In this document: in pieces, positions 34,954-42,651 of the stretch
How positions within the stretch are numbered: the first letter of the stretch is position 1
How the letters are laid out: each line of letters begins with the position of its first letter
Assembly: GCA_040902925.1 (NCBI GenBank)
Contig: JBBDWJ010000048.1
Coordinates: forward strand, 1-48,262
Reading direction: 5' to 3'
DNA from: JBBDWJ01 sp040902925
Lineage (GTDB): Bacteria; Acidobacteriota; Terriglobia; Bryobacterales; UBA6623
DNA length: 48,262 nucleotides
Position numbers and translations under genes: made by a program
The notes under the pieces: generated by a model
What the model was told of the DNA's origin: nothing
The model's input: only the letters and a program-made list of their open reading frames with translations
The model's database searches: none

Positions 34954-37833
34954 ATGGTCGGCAAAACCATCTCCCATTACAAGATCCTCGACAAGATCGG
35001 GGAAGGCGGCATGGGGATGGTCTACAAAGCCCAGGACACGTCGCTCGACCGCGTCGTCGCGCTAAAGTTTCTTTCCACGCATCTGCTCGATCGCGAAGGG
35101 GCCCGCGAGCGGTTCATCCACGAGGCCAGGGCCGCGGCTACCCTCGACCATCCGAACATCTGCACGATCCACCAGGTTGGCGAGACCGAGGACGAGCAGA
35201 TGTTTCTCGCCATGGCTTACTACGAGGGCGAGACGTTGGAGCAAAGAATCGAGCGGCGGCCGCTGACCGTCGAAGAAGCAATGGCAATCGGCCTGCAAAT
35301 CGCCCGCGGGCTGGCGAAGGCACATCACGAGGGGATCACGCACCGCGATCTCAAGCCCAGCAACGTGATGCTGACCCGCGACGGGCTAGTCAAGATTCTG
35401 GATTTCGGGCTGGCGAAGCTGGCCGGAGCGACCAAGATCACCAAGACCGGCTCGACGCTGGGCACGCCAAGGTACATGTCGCCCGAACAGGTCGAGGGCG
35501 GCGACACCGACCCGCGCAGCGATATCTGGTCATTCGGCGCGCTGCTCTATGAGATGCTGGCCGGCGAGCCGGCCTTCAAGGGCGCCCACGAGGCGGCGGT
35601 CTACTACCAGATTCTCAACCAGCAGCCGGAACCGCTGCGCCGTCTCCGCCAGGATCTGCCTGACATTCTCTACACGCTCGTCGAGCGCGCTCTGGTGAAG
35701 GACCGTGAGAAGCGGCTTGGCTCGGCGGCGGAGATTGTCGGCGAGCTGGAGACGGTTCACCAGGAGCTGACCGGAACCGGAAGCTCGCCGAGCCTTCGCA
35801 CTATGGTTTTGCGCCAGGCGCGGCGGCCGCGATTCGCAATTCCGGGGCTGGCGGTTTTTCTGGCGCTGGTTGCTTCCCTGGCATGGTTGTGGGTACACAA
35901 CTCACGGATCCAGTGGGCGCGCAACGTGGCGCTGCCGGAAATCGCCCGGCTGATGGATGAGGAAAACGTCGACGCGGCTTTCCGGCTGGCCCAACAGGCC
36001 GAGCTTTATATACCCGACGATCGCCAGCTTCTGGACTTACAGCGTCACTATGCAACGACGTCGTCGATCAACTCGACTCCGCCGGGCGCCGACGTGTATG
36101 TCAAAGGCTACCTGAACGTGGACGCGGATTGGCTGTACCTTGGCAAGACGCCGATCGAAGGCGCTGCGCTTCCCCCGGGCTATCTCCGGTGGAGAGTCAC
36201 GAAGGACGGATTTGCGCCGGCGGAAGCCGCCCGCTACTCCCACCCCCCCGTTCAACAGTTCACACTCCACCAAGCGAAGGACGTGCCGTCCGGTATGCTG
36301 CCGGTACCCGGAGGCCCCTACCGGTTCCGCGGTCTGCCGCCCGTCAAGCTGGAAAACTATTGGCTCGACAAGTATGAGGTCACCAACGAGCAGTTCCAGC
36401 AGTTCGTCGACCAGGACGGATACCAGAAGCCCGAGTACTGGAAGCATGCGTTTGTGAAGGACGGCAAGGCGCTTTCCTTTGAGGAAGCGGTCGCGGAATT
36501 TCGCGATACAACCGGCCGGCCGGGGCCATCCACCTGGCACCTCGGCGCCTACGGTGAGGGGCGCGGCCAGTTTCCGGTGAACGGCGTCAGTTGGTACGAG
36601 GCGGCCGCCTACGCGGAGTTTGCCGGGAAAAGCCTGCCTACCGTCCACCACTGGTTCAAAGCCCATGCCATACCGCAGGCTTCCGAGATCCTGCGGCTGA
36701 GTAATTTCAGCGGCGAAGGCACGGCGCAGGTGGGCAGCCATTTGGGGCTGAGCCCGTATGGCAGCTACGACATGGCCGGCAATGTGCGCGAATGGTGCTG
36801 GAATCCGATCGGGAACGAGGAGCGGGGCTTGCGTGGCATCCTGGGCGCTTCCTGGAACGAGGCGCCTTACCGGTTCGGGGCGCTTTCCGGGACAAATCCC
36901 TGGGATCGCTCCGAGACCAACGGATTTCGTTGCGCAAAATACGGCGCCGCGCCGCCGGCCGCTCTCACGGCACGAATCGAGCGCGAGGCTCCCGACTTTG
37001 CGTCGGTGAAACCGGTGAGCGATGAGGTTTTCGAGATTTATCGCAGCTTCTATTCCTACGAACGCACGCCCCTGGAGCCGGTGGTCGAAGCCGTCGACGA
37101 CAGCCCGTTGCACTGGCGGCAGGAGAAAGTCAGCTTCAACGCGGCATATAATGGCGAGCGCGTCATCGCCTACCTGCTCCTTCCGAGGAACGCCGAGCCG
37201 CCCTACCAGACCGTCGTCTATTTTGCGAGCGGCGTTGCCCGCCAATCCAGGTCCTACGATCAAATGAACTTTGAGTTGCGGTTTGTGGATTTTCTTCCCC
37301 GCATCGGACGGGCGGTGCTTTTTCTGGTCTACAAGGGAATCTATGAGCGCTCCCTCGACCATCCGGTAACGGGTGCATTTTTCACAAGAGACCTCGTCAT
37401 CGCCTGGTCCCGAGACTTCAGCCGGGCCATCGATTACCTGGAAACCCGCCCGGACATCGATCACGAGAATCTGGGCTATTTCAGCTTCAGCAACCCGTTC
37501 ATGCCCATCTTCAGCGCGGTCGACGGCCGCATCAAAGCGGGCGCCCATATCGGCTCGGGCCTGATTGGCCGTAACTTTCCGCCTGAGTATAGCGCGGTCC
37601 ATTTCGCCCCACGGGCGAAAGAACCGACCTTGCTGATCGGCGGCCGATACGATTTCATCGGGCCGGTGGAAACTCATCAGAAGCCCCTGTTGCACCTGTT
37701 GGGTGCGCCCGAAAAGGACAAACGGCTGGCGTTGTTCGACACGGGGCACGTTGTATACCCAGGCCCGGAGATGATCAAGGAAGTGCTGGAGTGGTTCGAC
37801 CGCTATCTGGGGCCGGTGAAGACGACGCCCTGA
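34954..37833 (+). CDS. Membrane Ser/Thr kinase with PEGA, FGE-like and hydrolase domains
   Basis: The 959-residue protein joins four modules. Residues ~8-285 are a PknB-type kinase with GEGGMG (16-21), Lys38 of VALK, HRD (130-132), DFG (150-152) and TPRYMSPEQ. A membrane helix lies near 295-313. A PEGA-like region is about 365-435. An FGE/SUMF1-like domain (about 440-680) contains LDKYEVTNEQFQQFV and SYDMAGNVREW. A dienelactone-hydrolase-like domain (about 700-959) ends it; its nucleophile region reads GYFSFSN rather than the usual GxSxG, with GGRYDF and DTGHV for Asp and His. ATG 34954 follows GGGG. This layout is typical of Acidobacteria; the kinase target is unknown. Confidence 0.9.
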   Translation: MVGKTISHYKILDKIGEGGMGMVYKAQDTSLDRVVALKFLSTHLLDREGARERFIHEARAAATLDHPNICTIHQVGETEDEQMFLAMAYYEGETLEQRIERRPLTVEEAMAIGLQIARGLAKAHHEGITHRDLKPSNVMLTRDGLVKILDFGLAKLAGATKITKTGSTLGTPRYMSPEQVEGGDTDPRSDIWSFGALLYEMLAGEPAFKGAHEAAVYYQILNQQPEPLRRLRQDLPDILYTLVERALVKDREKRLGSAAEIVGELETVHQELTGTGSSPSLRTMVLRQARRPRFAIPGLAVFLALVASLAWLWVHNSRIQWARNVALPEIARLMDEENVDAAFRLAQQAELYIPDDRQLLDLQRHYATTSSINSTPPGADVYVKGYLNVDADWLYLGKTPIEGAALPPGYLRWRVTKDGFAPAEAARYSHPPVQQFTLHQAKDVPSGMLPVPGGPYRFRGLPPVKLENYWLDKYEVTNEQFQQFVDQDGYQKPEYWKHAFVKDGKALSFEEAVAEFRDTTGRPGPSTWHLGAYGEGRGQFPVNGVSWYEAAAYAEFAGKSLPTVHHWFKAHAIPQASEILRLSNFSGEGTAQVGSHLGLSPYGSYDMAGNVREWCWNPIGNEERGLRGILGASWNEAPYRFGALSGTNPWDRSETNGFRCAKYGAAPPAALTARIEREAPDFASVKPVSDEVFEIYRSFYSYERTPLEPVVEAVDDSPLHWRQEKVSFNAAYNGERVIAYLLLPRNAEPPYQTVVYFASGVARQSRSYDQMNFELRFVDFLPRIGRAVLFLVYKGIYERSLDHPVTGAFFTRDLVIAWSRDFSRAIDYLETRPDIDHENLGYFSFSNPFMPIFSAVDGRIKAGAHIGSGLIGRNFPPEYSAVHFAPRAKEPTLLIGGRYDFIGPVETHQKPLLHLLGAPEKDKRLALFDTGHVVYPGPEMIKEVLEWFDRYLGPVKTTP

Positions 37834-37959
37834 CCGAACGGAAGTCATCCGACGGTTTCAGAAGCCTTGGACAGCAAAAGCCGGGAGGGACCAGTGGACG
37901 CCAACCTCTAGCCGCTGGGCATCCGGGCACGGGCGCCCGGCGGGGGCGATGCACAGTGA

Positions 37960-37979
37960 CACAGACAATCCTGTCTGTG
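37960..37979. terminator. Hairpin downstream of kinase gene
   Basis: CACAGACA (37960-37967) pairs with TGTCTGTG (37972-37979) around a four-base loop. It lacks a T tract, so it may be a factor-dependent terminator or a protein-binding site. Confidence 0.4.
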
Positions 37980-38106
37980 AACACAATGCCAATAGTACCT
38001 GTGATGCGCCAACTGGAGCAATGATGTGACAAGTAGGCAAGCATGTTGCTGCCCGGCCGGCTGCACCCGGCCAAAACATTCATCGACCAGTCGCGCTATG
38101 CAAAAA

Positions 38107-38170
38107 AAAGCAGGCCAAGGCCTGCCCAAGCAGCGGCAGGCGCTCCCGCCTGTCGTTGAGCGCCCAGCGC
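38107..38170. repeat. CAGGC palindromic repeat, copy 2
   Basis: It shows CAGGCCAAGGCCTG, then CCCAAGCAGCGG and CAGGCGCTCCCGCCTG, closely matching the copy at 34461-34530. It ends about 110 bases before the truB start. Confidence 0.6.
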
Positions 38171-38282
38171 CCAAACAAACAAAACCCCGACACCCAAAGT
38201 GTCTCTCCCCTACCCACCACACACCGCGCACCAAAAACGCAAATCCCCTTCAGAGCGAACTCCTCGATAAGATAAGAAGTGA

Positions 38283-39164
38283 ATGGATGGAATCATTGTC
38301 CTCGACAAGCCCCAAGGCATCTCCTCGCACGACGCGGTCCAAAAGCTTCGCCGCATCGCCGGCATCAAGCGCGTCGGCCACTTGGGCACTCTCGACCCGA
38401 TCGGCACCGGCGTGCTGCCTCTGGTAGTGGGCAAAGCCACGCGCCTGTCGCGGTTTTTTCTCGATCACGACCGTAGCTACGAAGCCAGCCTCCGTTTCGG
38501 CTTTTCGACCGACACCTATGATGTGTGCGGCAAACCAACCAGCGACAAGCAAGACGTTACGCTCGATCAAGCGCAGCTCGATGAGCTGATGAACGAGTTT
38601 CGCGGCAAGCTGTCGCAGACGCCGCCGCCGGTATCGGCGAAAAAAATCGGCGGCGTGCCCGCCTATAAGCTCGCGCGCAAGAACCAGCCCGTCGAGCTCG
38701 ATGCGGTCGAAGTGCAGGTCTATGAGTTTGCGCTTCTGGATGTGGAGGGTTCGCTGGCGCGCGTCACGGTGCGCTGTTCGTCGGGAACCTATCTGCGTTC
38801 GCTGGCGCACGACATGGGCCAGCGGTTGGGCACGGGCGCGCACGTGGAAGCCTTGCGCCGCACCGCCATGGGCGAGTTCACGCTCGCCATGGCGCAAACC
38901 ATCGAGCAATTGGAAAGTCTGCGGGATCAGAACCGGCTCGAAGAAGCGCTGCTCGCCCCGGCCCAGGTACTGCCGGAAATCCCCGTCGAGCGGGTGGACG
39001 CGGCGACCGCGGCGCACATCGCGCATGGCCGCGACTTCCGCGTGTCCCCCTACGGCAACAGCAAGGGAGCCAGGAAAGTGAAGGCGGTCGACCCCCATGG
39101 GCGCCTGGTGGCCATCGCGGAGGCGCGTTTACCCCTTCTTTATCACCCCATTGTGGTTTTGTAG
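38283..39164 (+). CDS. truB: tRNA pseudouridine(55) synthase
   Basis: TruB converts U55 of tRNA to pseudouridine. The 293-residue protein has the catalytic GHLGTLDPIGTGVLPL (Asp38) and the later SGTYLRSLAHDMG. A C-terminal PUA-like segment (AHGRDFRV ... VKAVDPHGRLVAIAEA) completes it. The usual neighbours rbfA, ribF and rpsO are not next to it; a large kinase gene lies upstream. Confidence 0.94.
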   Translation: MDGIIVLDKPQGISSHDAVQKLRRIAGIKRVGHLGTLDPIGTGVLPLVVGKATRLSRFFLDHDRSYEASLRFGFSTDTYDVCGKPTSDKQDVTLDQAQLDELMNEFRGKLSQTPPPVSAKKIGGVPAYKLARKNQPVELDAVEVQVYEFALLDVEGSLARVTVRCSSGTYLRSLAHDMGQRLGTGAHVEALRRTAMGEFTLAMAQTIEQLESLRDQNRLEEALLAPAQVLPEIPVERVDAATAAHIAHGRDFRVSPYGNSKGARKVKAVDPHGRLVAIAEARLPLLYHPIVVL

Positions 39165-39583
39165 CGTTTCGTGCACAATGAGGGTGGATTCGGCTACTCC
39201 TGTACGCCATTTTGGGCGCGCGGCGCAAGCCTCGGGGGCCCTTCCACCCCCGGTGGTGATTTTGGTTCCGCAACCTACCCGCAAATCACCTTCGTTGCCC
39301 TAAAGGTGTAGACCATGTGTAGCCGATCGAAATAGGGAGATCTGTGCAGCGAGGAACCGAACAGGCGCCCCAACAGTAAGCCGGGACCGAAACAATACCG
39401 CCCAAAACGATAACATGCAATGCTTGGGTAGCGTGTTGTCCAATACGCCCCAATCGGAGTCGCTTCGTTCGAAGCCAAGTGTACGGGAAGGATGCCGTCC
39501 GGTGTGGCCTGCGGTTCGTCCCGGGCCGCTTGTCGAGGCGCCTGGGGCGTTTCCGGGGACTTCGGCGGTAGGAACCGGCCCGG
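39165..39583. other. Intergenic region after truB
   Basis: No gene or RNA is supported. A GC-rich CCACCCCCGGTGG-type inverted repeat follows about 80 bases after truB and may act as a transcription end. Nothing else is recognised. Confidence 0.4.
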
Positions 39584-39835
39584 TCAGCCGATGCCAATAT
39601 CATCGGCAGACTCCAGGGGAGTGCCGCATGCCGCGCAGACCAGCGAGCCGCACGAAGGGCAACTGAGCGCCTGATCGACGGCTTGAGCGCAGATTGGGCA
39701 GTAGTATTCACCTTGTTGTGACCCGGCTGGCAGCCCCGAGGCCGATGGCCGTTCCGGCGGCAGAGCCGAGCGGCAATCGCCGCAACGCAGATCTGGATCG
39801 ATTTGCTTAGCGAGGTGATCCAAGCTTTCTGACAT
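39584..39835 (-). CDS. Small double zinc-ribbon protein
   Basis: This 83-residue protein carries four paired-cysteine knuckles: CGDC, CPIC, CPSC and CAAC. It begins MSESLDHLAKQIDPDLRCGD. Double zinc ribbons of this kind bind zinc and often nucleic acid or protein partners. It is the divergent neighbour of the lipoprotein gene, the two ATGs overlapping at 39833-39836, so they may share a promoter region or be misplaced by a few codons. Function unknown. Confidence 0.65.
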   Translation of the reverse strand: MSESLDHLAKQIDPDLRCGDCRSALPPERPSASGLPAGSQQGEYYCPICAQAVDQALSCPSCGSLVCAACGTPLESADDIGIG

Positions 39836-40958
39836 GGTCCGATTGCTTCCATCATACGAATCGCGCGCCACGGAGCGCTGCCTCGAACCCAGGCGCGCCA
39901 CGGCTGGCCTCGCGCCGGCGCTCGTGGTCGGCCTGCTATCGCTGCTCGTAACGCTCGGCTGCACCGCCAAAACGGAGCCGCCGGCCGTCGAAGAGGCATA
40001 CGCGGCAAGGGTTTCGGTGCCCCTGATCGAAGACCTGCACCCGGCCGCGCCGGTCGTGGCGCACCTCGAAATGAGCGAGCGAGTCCGGATCCTCGGCCGG
40101 CGGCGTTCTTTCGTCCGCGTGCGAACCGACGAAGGCGAAGAAGGCTGGGCGAAGAGCACCGAACTCATCACTCCGGAAGTCCGCGGCCTGCTGACGCAGG
40201 TCCGCGAGCAGACCTTGGCCGACCCAGGCCAGGGCGAAGTGCGCGCGCTGGAAACCTTGAACGTCCACTTGGAGCCCTATCGCTGGTCGCCTACGATCTA
40301 TCAGCTTGCCGCCGACGAGGGCGCGCAACTACTGCGTCACCAAGTAGTCGATCGCTTGGCGGAAGAACCCCAGCAGGGTAAGACGCCGCCGCCGGCTACC
40401 GGGCAAGACGATTGGTACCTGGTGCGCCTGGAAACCGGCCGCGCTGGCTGGGTGCTCACCTCGCGGGTCTATTCAGCCATCCCGGAAGACGTGGCGCAGT
40501 ACGCCGAGCGCCGGCGCATTGTTTCCTACTTCGACCTGGGCGGCAACAAAGAGGGCGCTCCAGGGGAAACCAAGCCGACCTGGCTGTGGACGCAAAGCAG
40601 TGAGCCCAACCAGCCCCACGACTTCGACCTGCTGCGCGTGTTTCTGTGGAGCCGCCAGCGCGAGGCCTACCAGACAGTCAAGATCGAGCGCGGCTTAAAA
40701 GGCTACCTGCCCGTGGTCGTTCACGAACGGGTCGAAGCCAAATCCGGATCGGGGCCCGGCTACTCGGTTGTGGTTCAAAACAAAAAGGGCGAGCGCGTAC
40801 AGAGAACCTATGTATTGCTGCGGAACCGCGTCGTCCAAGTGTCCGAAGAGCCCGCGCCGCCTCCGCCAGCCGCTATCCGCTTCGTCACTCCAGAGGAACC
40901 GCCACCGCCGCCGACCTACATGGATCGCCTGCTGAGCTGGTGGAAAGGCGATTCCTAG
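39834..40958 (+). CDS. Lipoprotein with SH3-like repeats
   Basis: This 374-residue protein has a hydrophobic segment (APALVVGLLSLLVTLGC) that ends at a possible lipobox Cys. Two SH3-like (SH3b) stretches are suggested by VRILGRRRSFVRVRTDEGEE-type and GWVLTSRVY patterns, near residues 80-105 and 200-218. The end is proline-rich (PEEPPPPPTYMDRLLSWW). I infer a surface or periplasmic anchored protein, perhaps binding peptidoglycan. The start ATG overlaps the divergent zinc-ribbon gene; a downstream start is possible. Confidence 0.75.
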   Translation: MVRLLPSYESRATERCLEPRRATAGLAPALVVGLLSLLVTLGCTAKTEPPAVEEAYAARVSVPLIEDLHPAAPVVAHLEMSERVRILGRRRSFVRVRTDEGEEGWAKSTELITPEVRGLLTQVREQTLADPGQGEVRALETLNVHLEPYRWSPTIYQLAADEGAQLLRHQVVDRLAEEPQQGKTPPPATGQDDWYLVRLETGRAGWVLTSRVYSAIPEDVAQYAERRRIVSYFDLGGNKEGAPGETKPTWLWTQSSEPNQPHDFDLLRVFLWSRQREAYQTVKIERGLKGYLPVVVHERVEAKSGSGPGYSVVVQNKKGERVQRTYVLLRNRVVQVSEEPAPPPPAAIRFVTPEEPPPPPTYMDRLLSWWKGDS

Positions 40959-41014
40959 CGGAGTGCCCCAGAGCTACCGAACGCAGGCGCGATTCCGGGC
41001 TCGGGAAAATTGCA

Positions 41015-41806
41015 TTAGCCAAGCAGCTCGCCCCTGAGCACTGTGACCGCCTTCCCCGACAGCAGCACACGCTCCCCGTTAGGCTGCACGCGCACTTCCC
41101 CGCCCCGCGAAGACGCCTGAAAACCAATCAGCCGGTCGCGGCCGAGCCGCCGCTGCCAGAACGGTGCGAGCGCGCAGTGCGCCGAACCGGTCACGGGGTC
41201 CTCATCAATGCCCGCGGCCGGTCCAAAAAATCGCGATACGAAATCGTAGCCGCCGCCCGAGGACGCCGCCGTAACCACCACGCCGCGATAGGGCAACTCG
41301 GCCAAAGCGCGAAAGTCAGGCTTGAGGCCGCGCACAGTTTGCTCGCAATCCGTCTCGACGAATAGATCGAAGCGGCCTTTGCCCACCCACGCCAGGTCGC
41401 ATCCCAACATTCCGGCCAGCCCCGCGGGAGCGGCGGTCTCCGCCGGAGGGTCGGCGGGAAAATCCATCTCGATCCAATCGCCGGCTTGGCGCGCAACCAG
41501 CAGCCCGCTGCGCGTCTCGAAACGGGCCTCCTCACCGGCAGGCAGGTGGCCGGCCTCCCACAGAATGTGCGCCGAGGCCAGCGTGGCGTGCCCGCAAAGG
41601 TCCACTTCCACCGTGGGCGTAAACCAGCGCAGGTCGTAGCCGCCGCCGTTGCGCACCAGAAAGGCAGTCTCGGCGAGATTCATCTCGGCCGCGACGTTCT
41701 GCATCCACGCCGCGTCGCGCGGAGCCGACAGCACGCAAACCCCGGCGGGATTGCCCGCGAACGGCCGGTCAGTAAAAGCATCGACTTGCGAGATCGGGAT
41801 TCCCAT
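41015..41806 (-). CDS. PhzF family isomerase
   Basis: This 263-residue protein belongs to the PhzF/diaminopimelate-epimerase-like fold. It opens with PISQVDAFTDRPFAGNPAGV, carries the catalytic Glu in LAETAF (Glu46), and later PTVEVDLCGHATLA and DPVTGSAHCALAP. Most PhzF paralogues isomerise small acidic substrates whose identity is unknown, and a phenazine cluster is absent here. Three 19-bp tandem repeats lie upstream (41911-41966). Confidence 0.9.
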   Translation of the reverse strand: MGIPISQVDAFTDRPFAGNPAGVCVLSAPRDAAWMQNVAAEMNLAETAFLVRNGGGYDLRWFTPTVEVDLCGHATLASAHILWEAGHLPAGEEARFETRSGLLVARQAGDWIEMDFPADPPAETAAPAGLAGMLGCDLAWVGKGRFDLFVETDCEQTVRGLKPDFRALAELPYRGVVVTAASSGGGYDFVSRFFGPAAGIDEDPVTGSAHCALAPFWQRRLGRDRLIGFQASSRGGEVRVQPNGERVLLSGKAVTVLRGELLG

Positions 41807-41910
41807 ACCCTATTTTGGCGAAGTTCCTCGAAGAATGCCGCCGTCATGGCGTCCGATCGAAAGGCGGGGAGAGAGTTTGGTTTCGCGGTCCGGTTCGAAT
41901 GCGCCAGACC

Positions 41911-41966
41911 GATTGCGGGATCAAGCACCGATTGTGGGATCAAGCACCTTGCGGGATCAACAACGA
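41911..41966. repeat. 19-bp tandem repeat array upstream of phzF-like gene
   Basis: GATTGCGGGATCAAGCACC (41911) and GATTGTGGGATCAAGCACC (41930) are followed by a partial TTGCGGGATCAACAACG (41949). The copies differ by one base (T for C) or are truncated. They sit about 105-160 bases upstream of the PhzF-like gene and could be binding sites or a slippage tract. Confidence 0.65.
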
Positions 41967-41999
41967 GCCGCTGGGAGAGCCAAGCAGGGAAAGAGCCGA

Positions 42000-42212
42000 T
42001 CAGGCCTGGGCGGGATTACGCGGGACGACAGGCTTATTCGACGGGATGGATTGGGTTCCAACCGGTGTCAAAGTCGTCGAGCGCAAAACTTCCAAATAGT
42101 CCTGCTGCGCCTGCAGCGTCAGGGAGCGTTCCGCGTAGATAAGCCCCCAAAGCAACGCGACAAGGACGCCGATGACGATCAAACCGCGGTTGGAGATGGC
42201 GAAGACTCTCAT
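42000..42212 (-). CDS. Small single-pass membrane protein
   Basis: This 70-residue protein starts MRVFAISNRGLIVIGVLVAL, a basic N-terminus followed by one membrane helix (about 10-27) and a soluble tail with a helix (ERSLTLQAQQDYLEVLRS). It looks like a real small protein because of that clean layout, but I recognise no family and no strong ribosome-binding site. Neighbours: PhzF and the 725-residue orphan, same strand. Confidence 0.5.
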   Translation of the reverse strand: MRVFAISNRGLIVIGVLVALLWGLIYAERSLTLQAQQDYLEVLRSTTLTPVGTQSIPSNKPVVPRNPAQA

Positions 42213-42651
42213 GGGTCTATCAAGTGCGCAGCAATTCTCTTGCCAAAAGGCTTTTGACTCTCTATCTACTACTTCGAACGCTTACATGGTTCGGGTTACG
42301 CACGGAAAGCGTAAAAAGTTCCGGGCTGGCCGTAGAGAAGCCGTGAGCCGCGCAATATTTACCACCCTTCCTGTTTTTCGCGAGATTCGAGGGTGCCAGG
42401 CTGTACTGGCGCCGTGACATTCGGCGGCGGCAGTCCGGGCCGACCGATAACTTGGAATACACCCTCCAGCCGCCGCCACCGCAGGATTGCGCAGAACTCC
42501 CGTGGCCCGGCAGCCCGCGGAGTGGTGGATTTGGGCCACGCAACGGCTGAAATTCGACACATCAGAATCGACGCACGCGGAGCGCAAAAGTTAGTTGGCT
42601 GGCAGGGGCGGGCGGAAAAAGCCGCGTTGAGGTTGCCGCATCCGAGCCAAT
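42213..42651. other. Intergenic region without a supported gene
   Basis: Open frames on both strands overlap here but none has recognisable character. I see no strong structure. It separates the small membrane protein from the 725-residue orphan. Confidence 0.4.

Larger units (their letters stand above)
37834..38282. other. Intergenic region between kinase and truB
   Basis: No gene is supported. It holds a perfect hairpin at 37960-37979 and a CAGGC repeat (38107-38170). AAGAAGTGA just before the truB start is a plausible ribosome-binding site. Confidence 0.4.

Noticed and set aside
36037..37848. 603-codon open frame on the minus strand
   Set aside because: It is antisense to the kinase gene, with no motifs; the kinase domains are unmistakable on the plus strand.
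39275..39478. 67-residue minus-strand open frame after truB
   Set aside because: No recognisable family, no ribosome-binding site and no conserved neighbours; judged non-coding.
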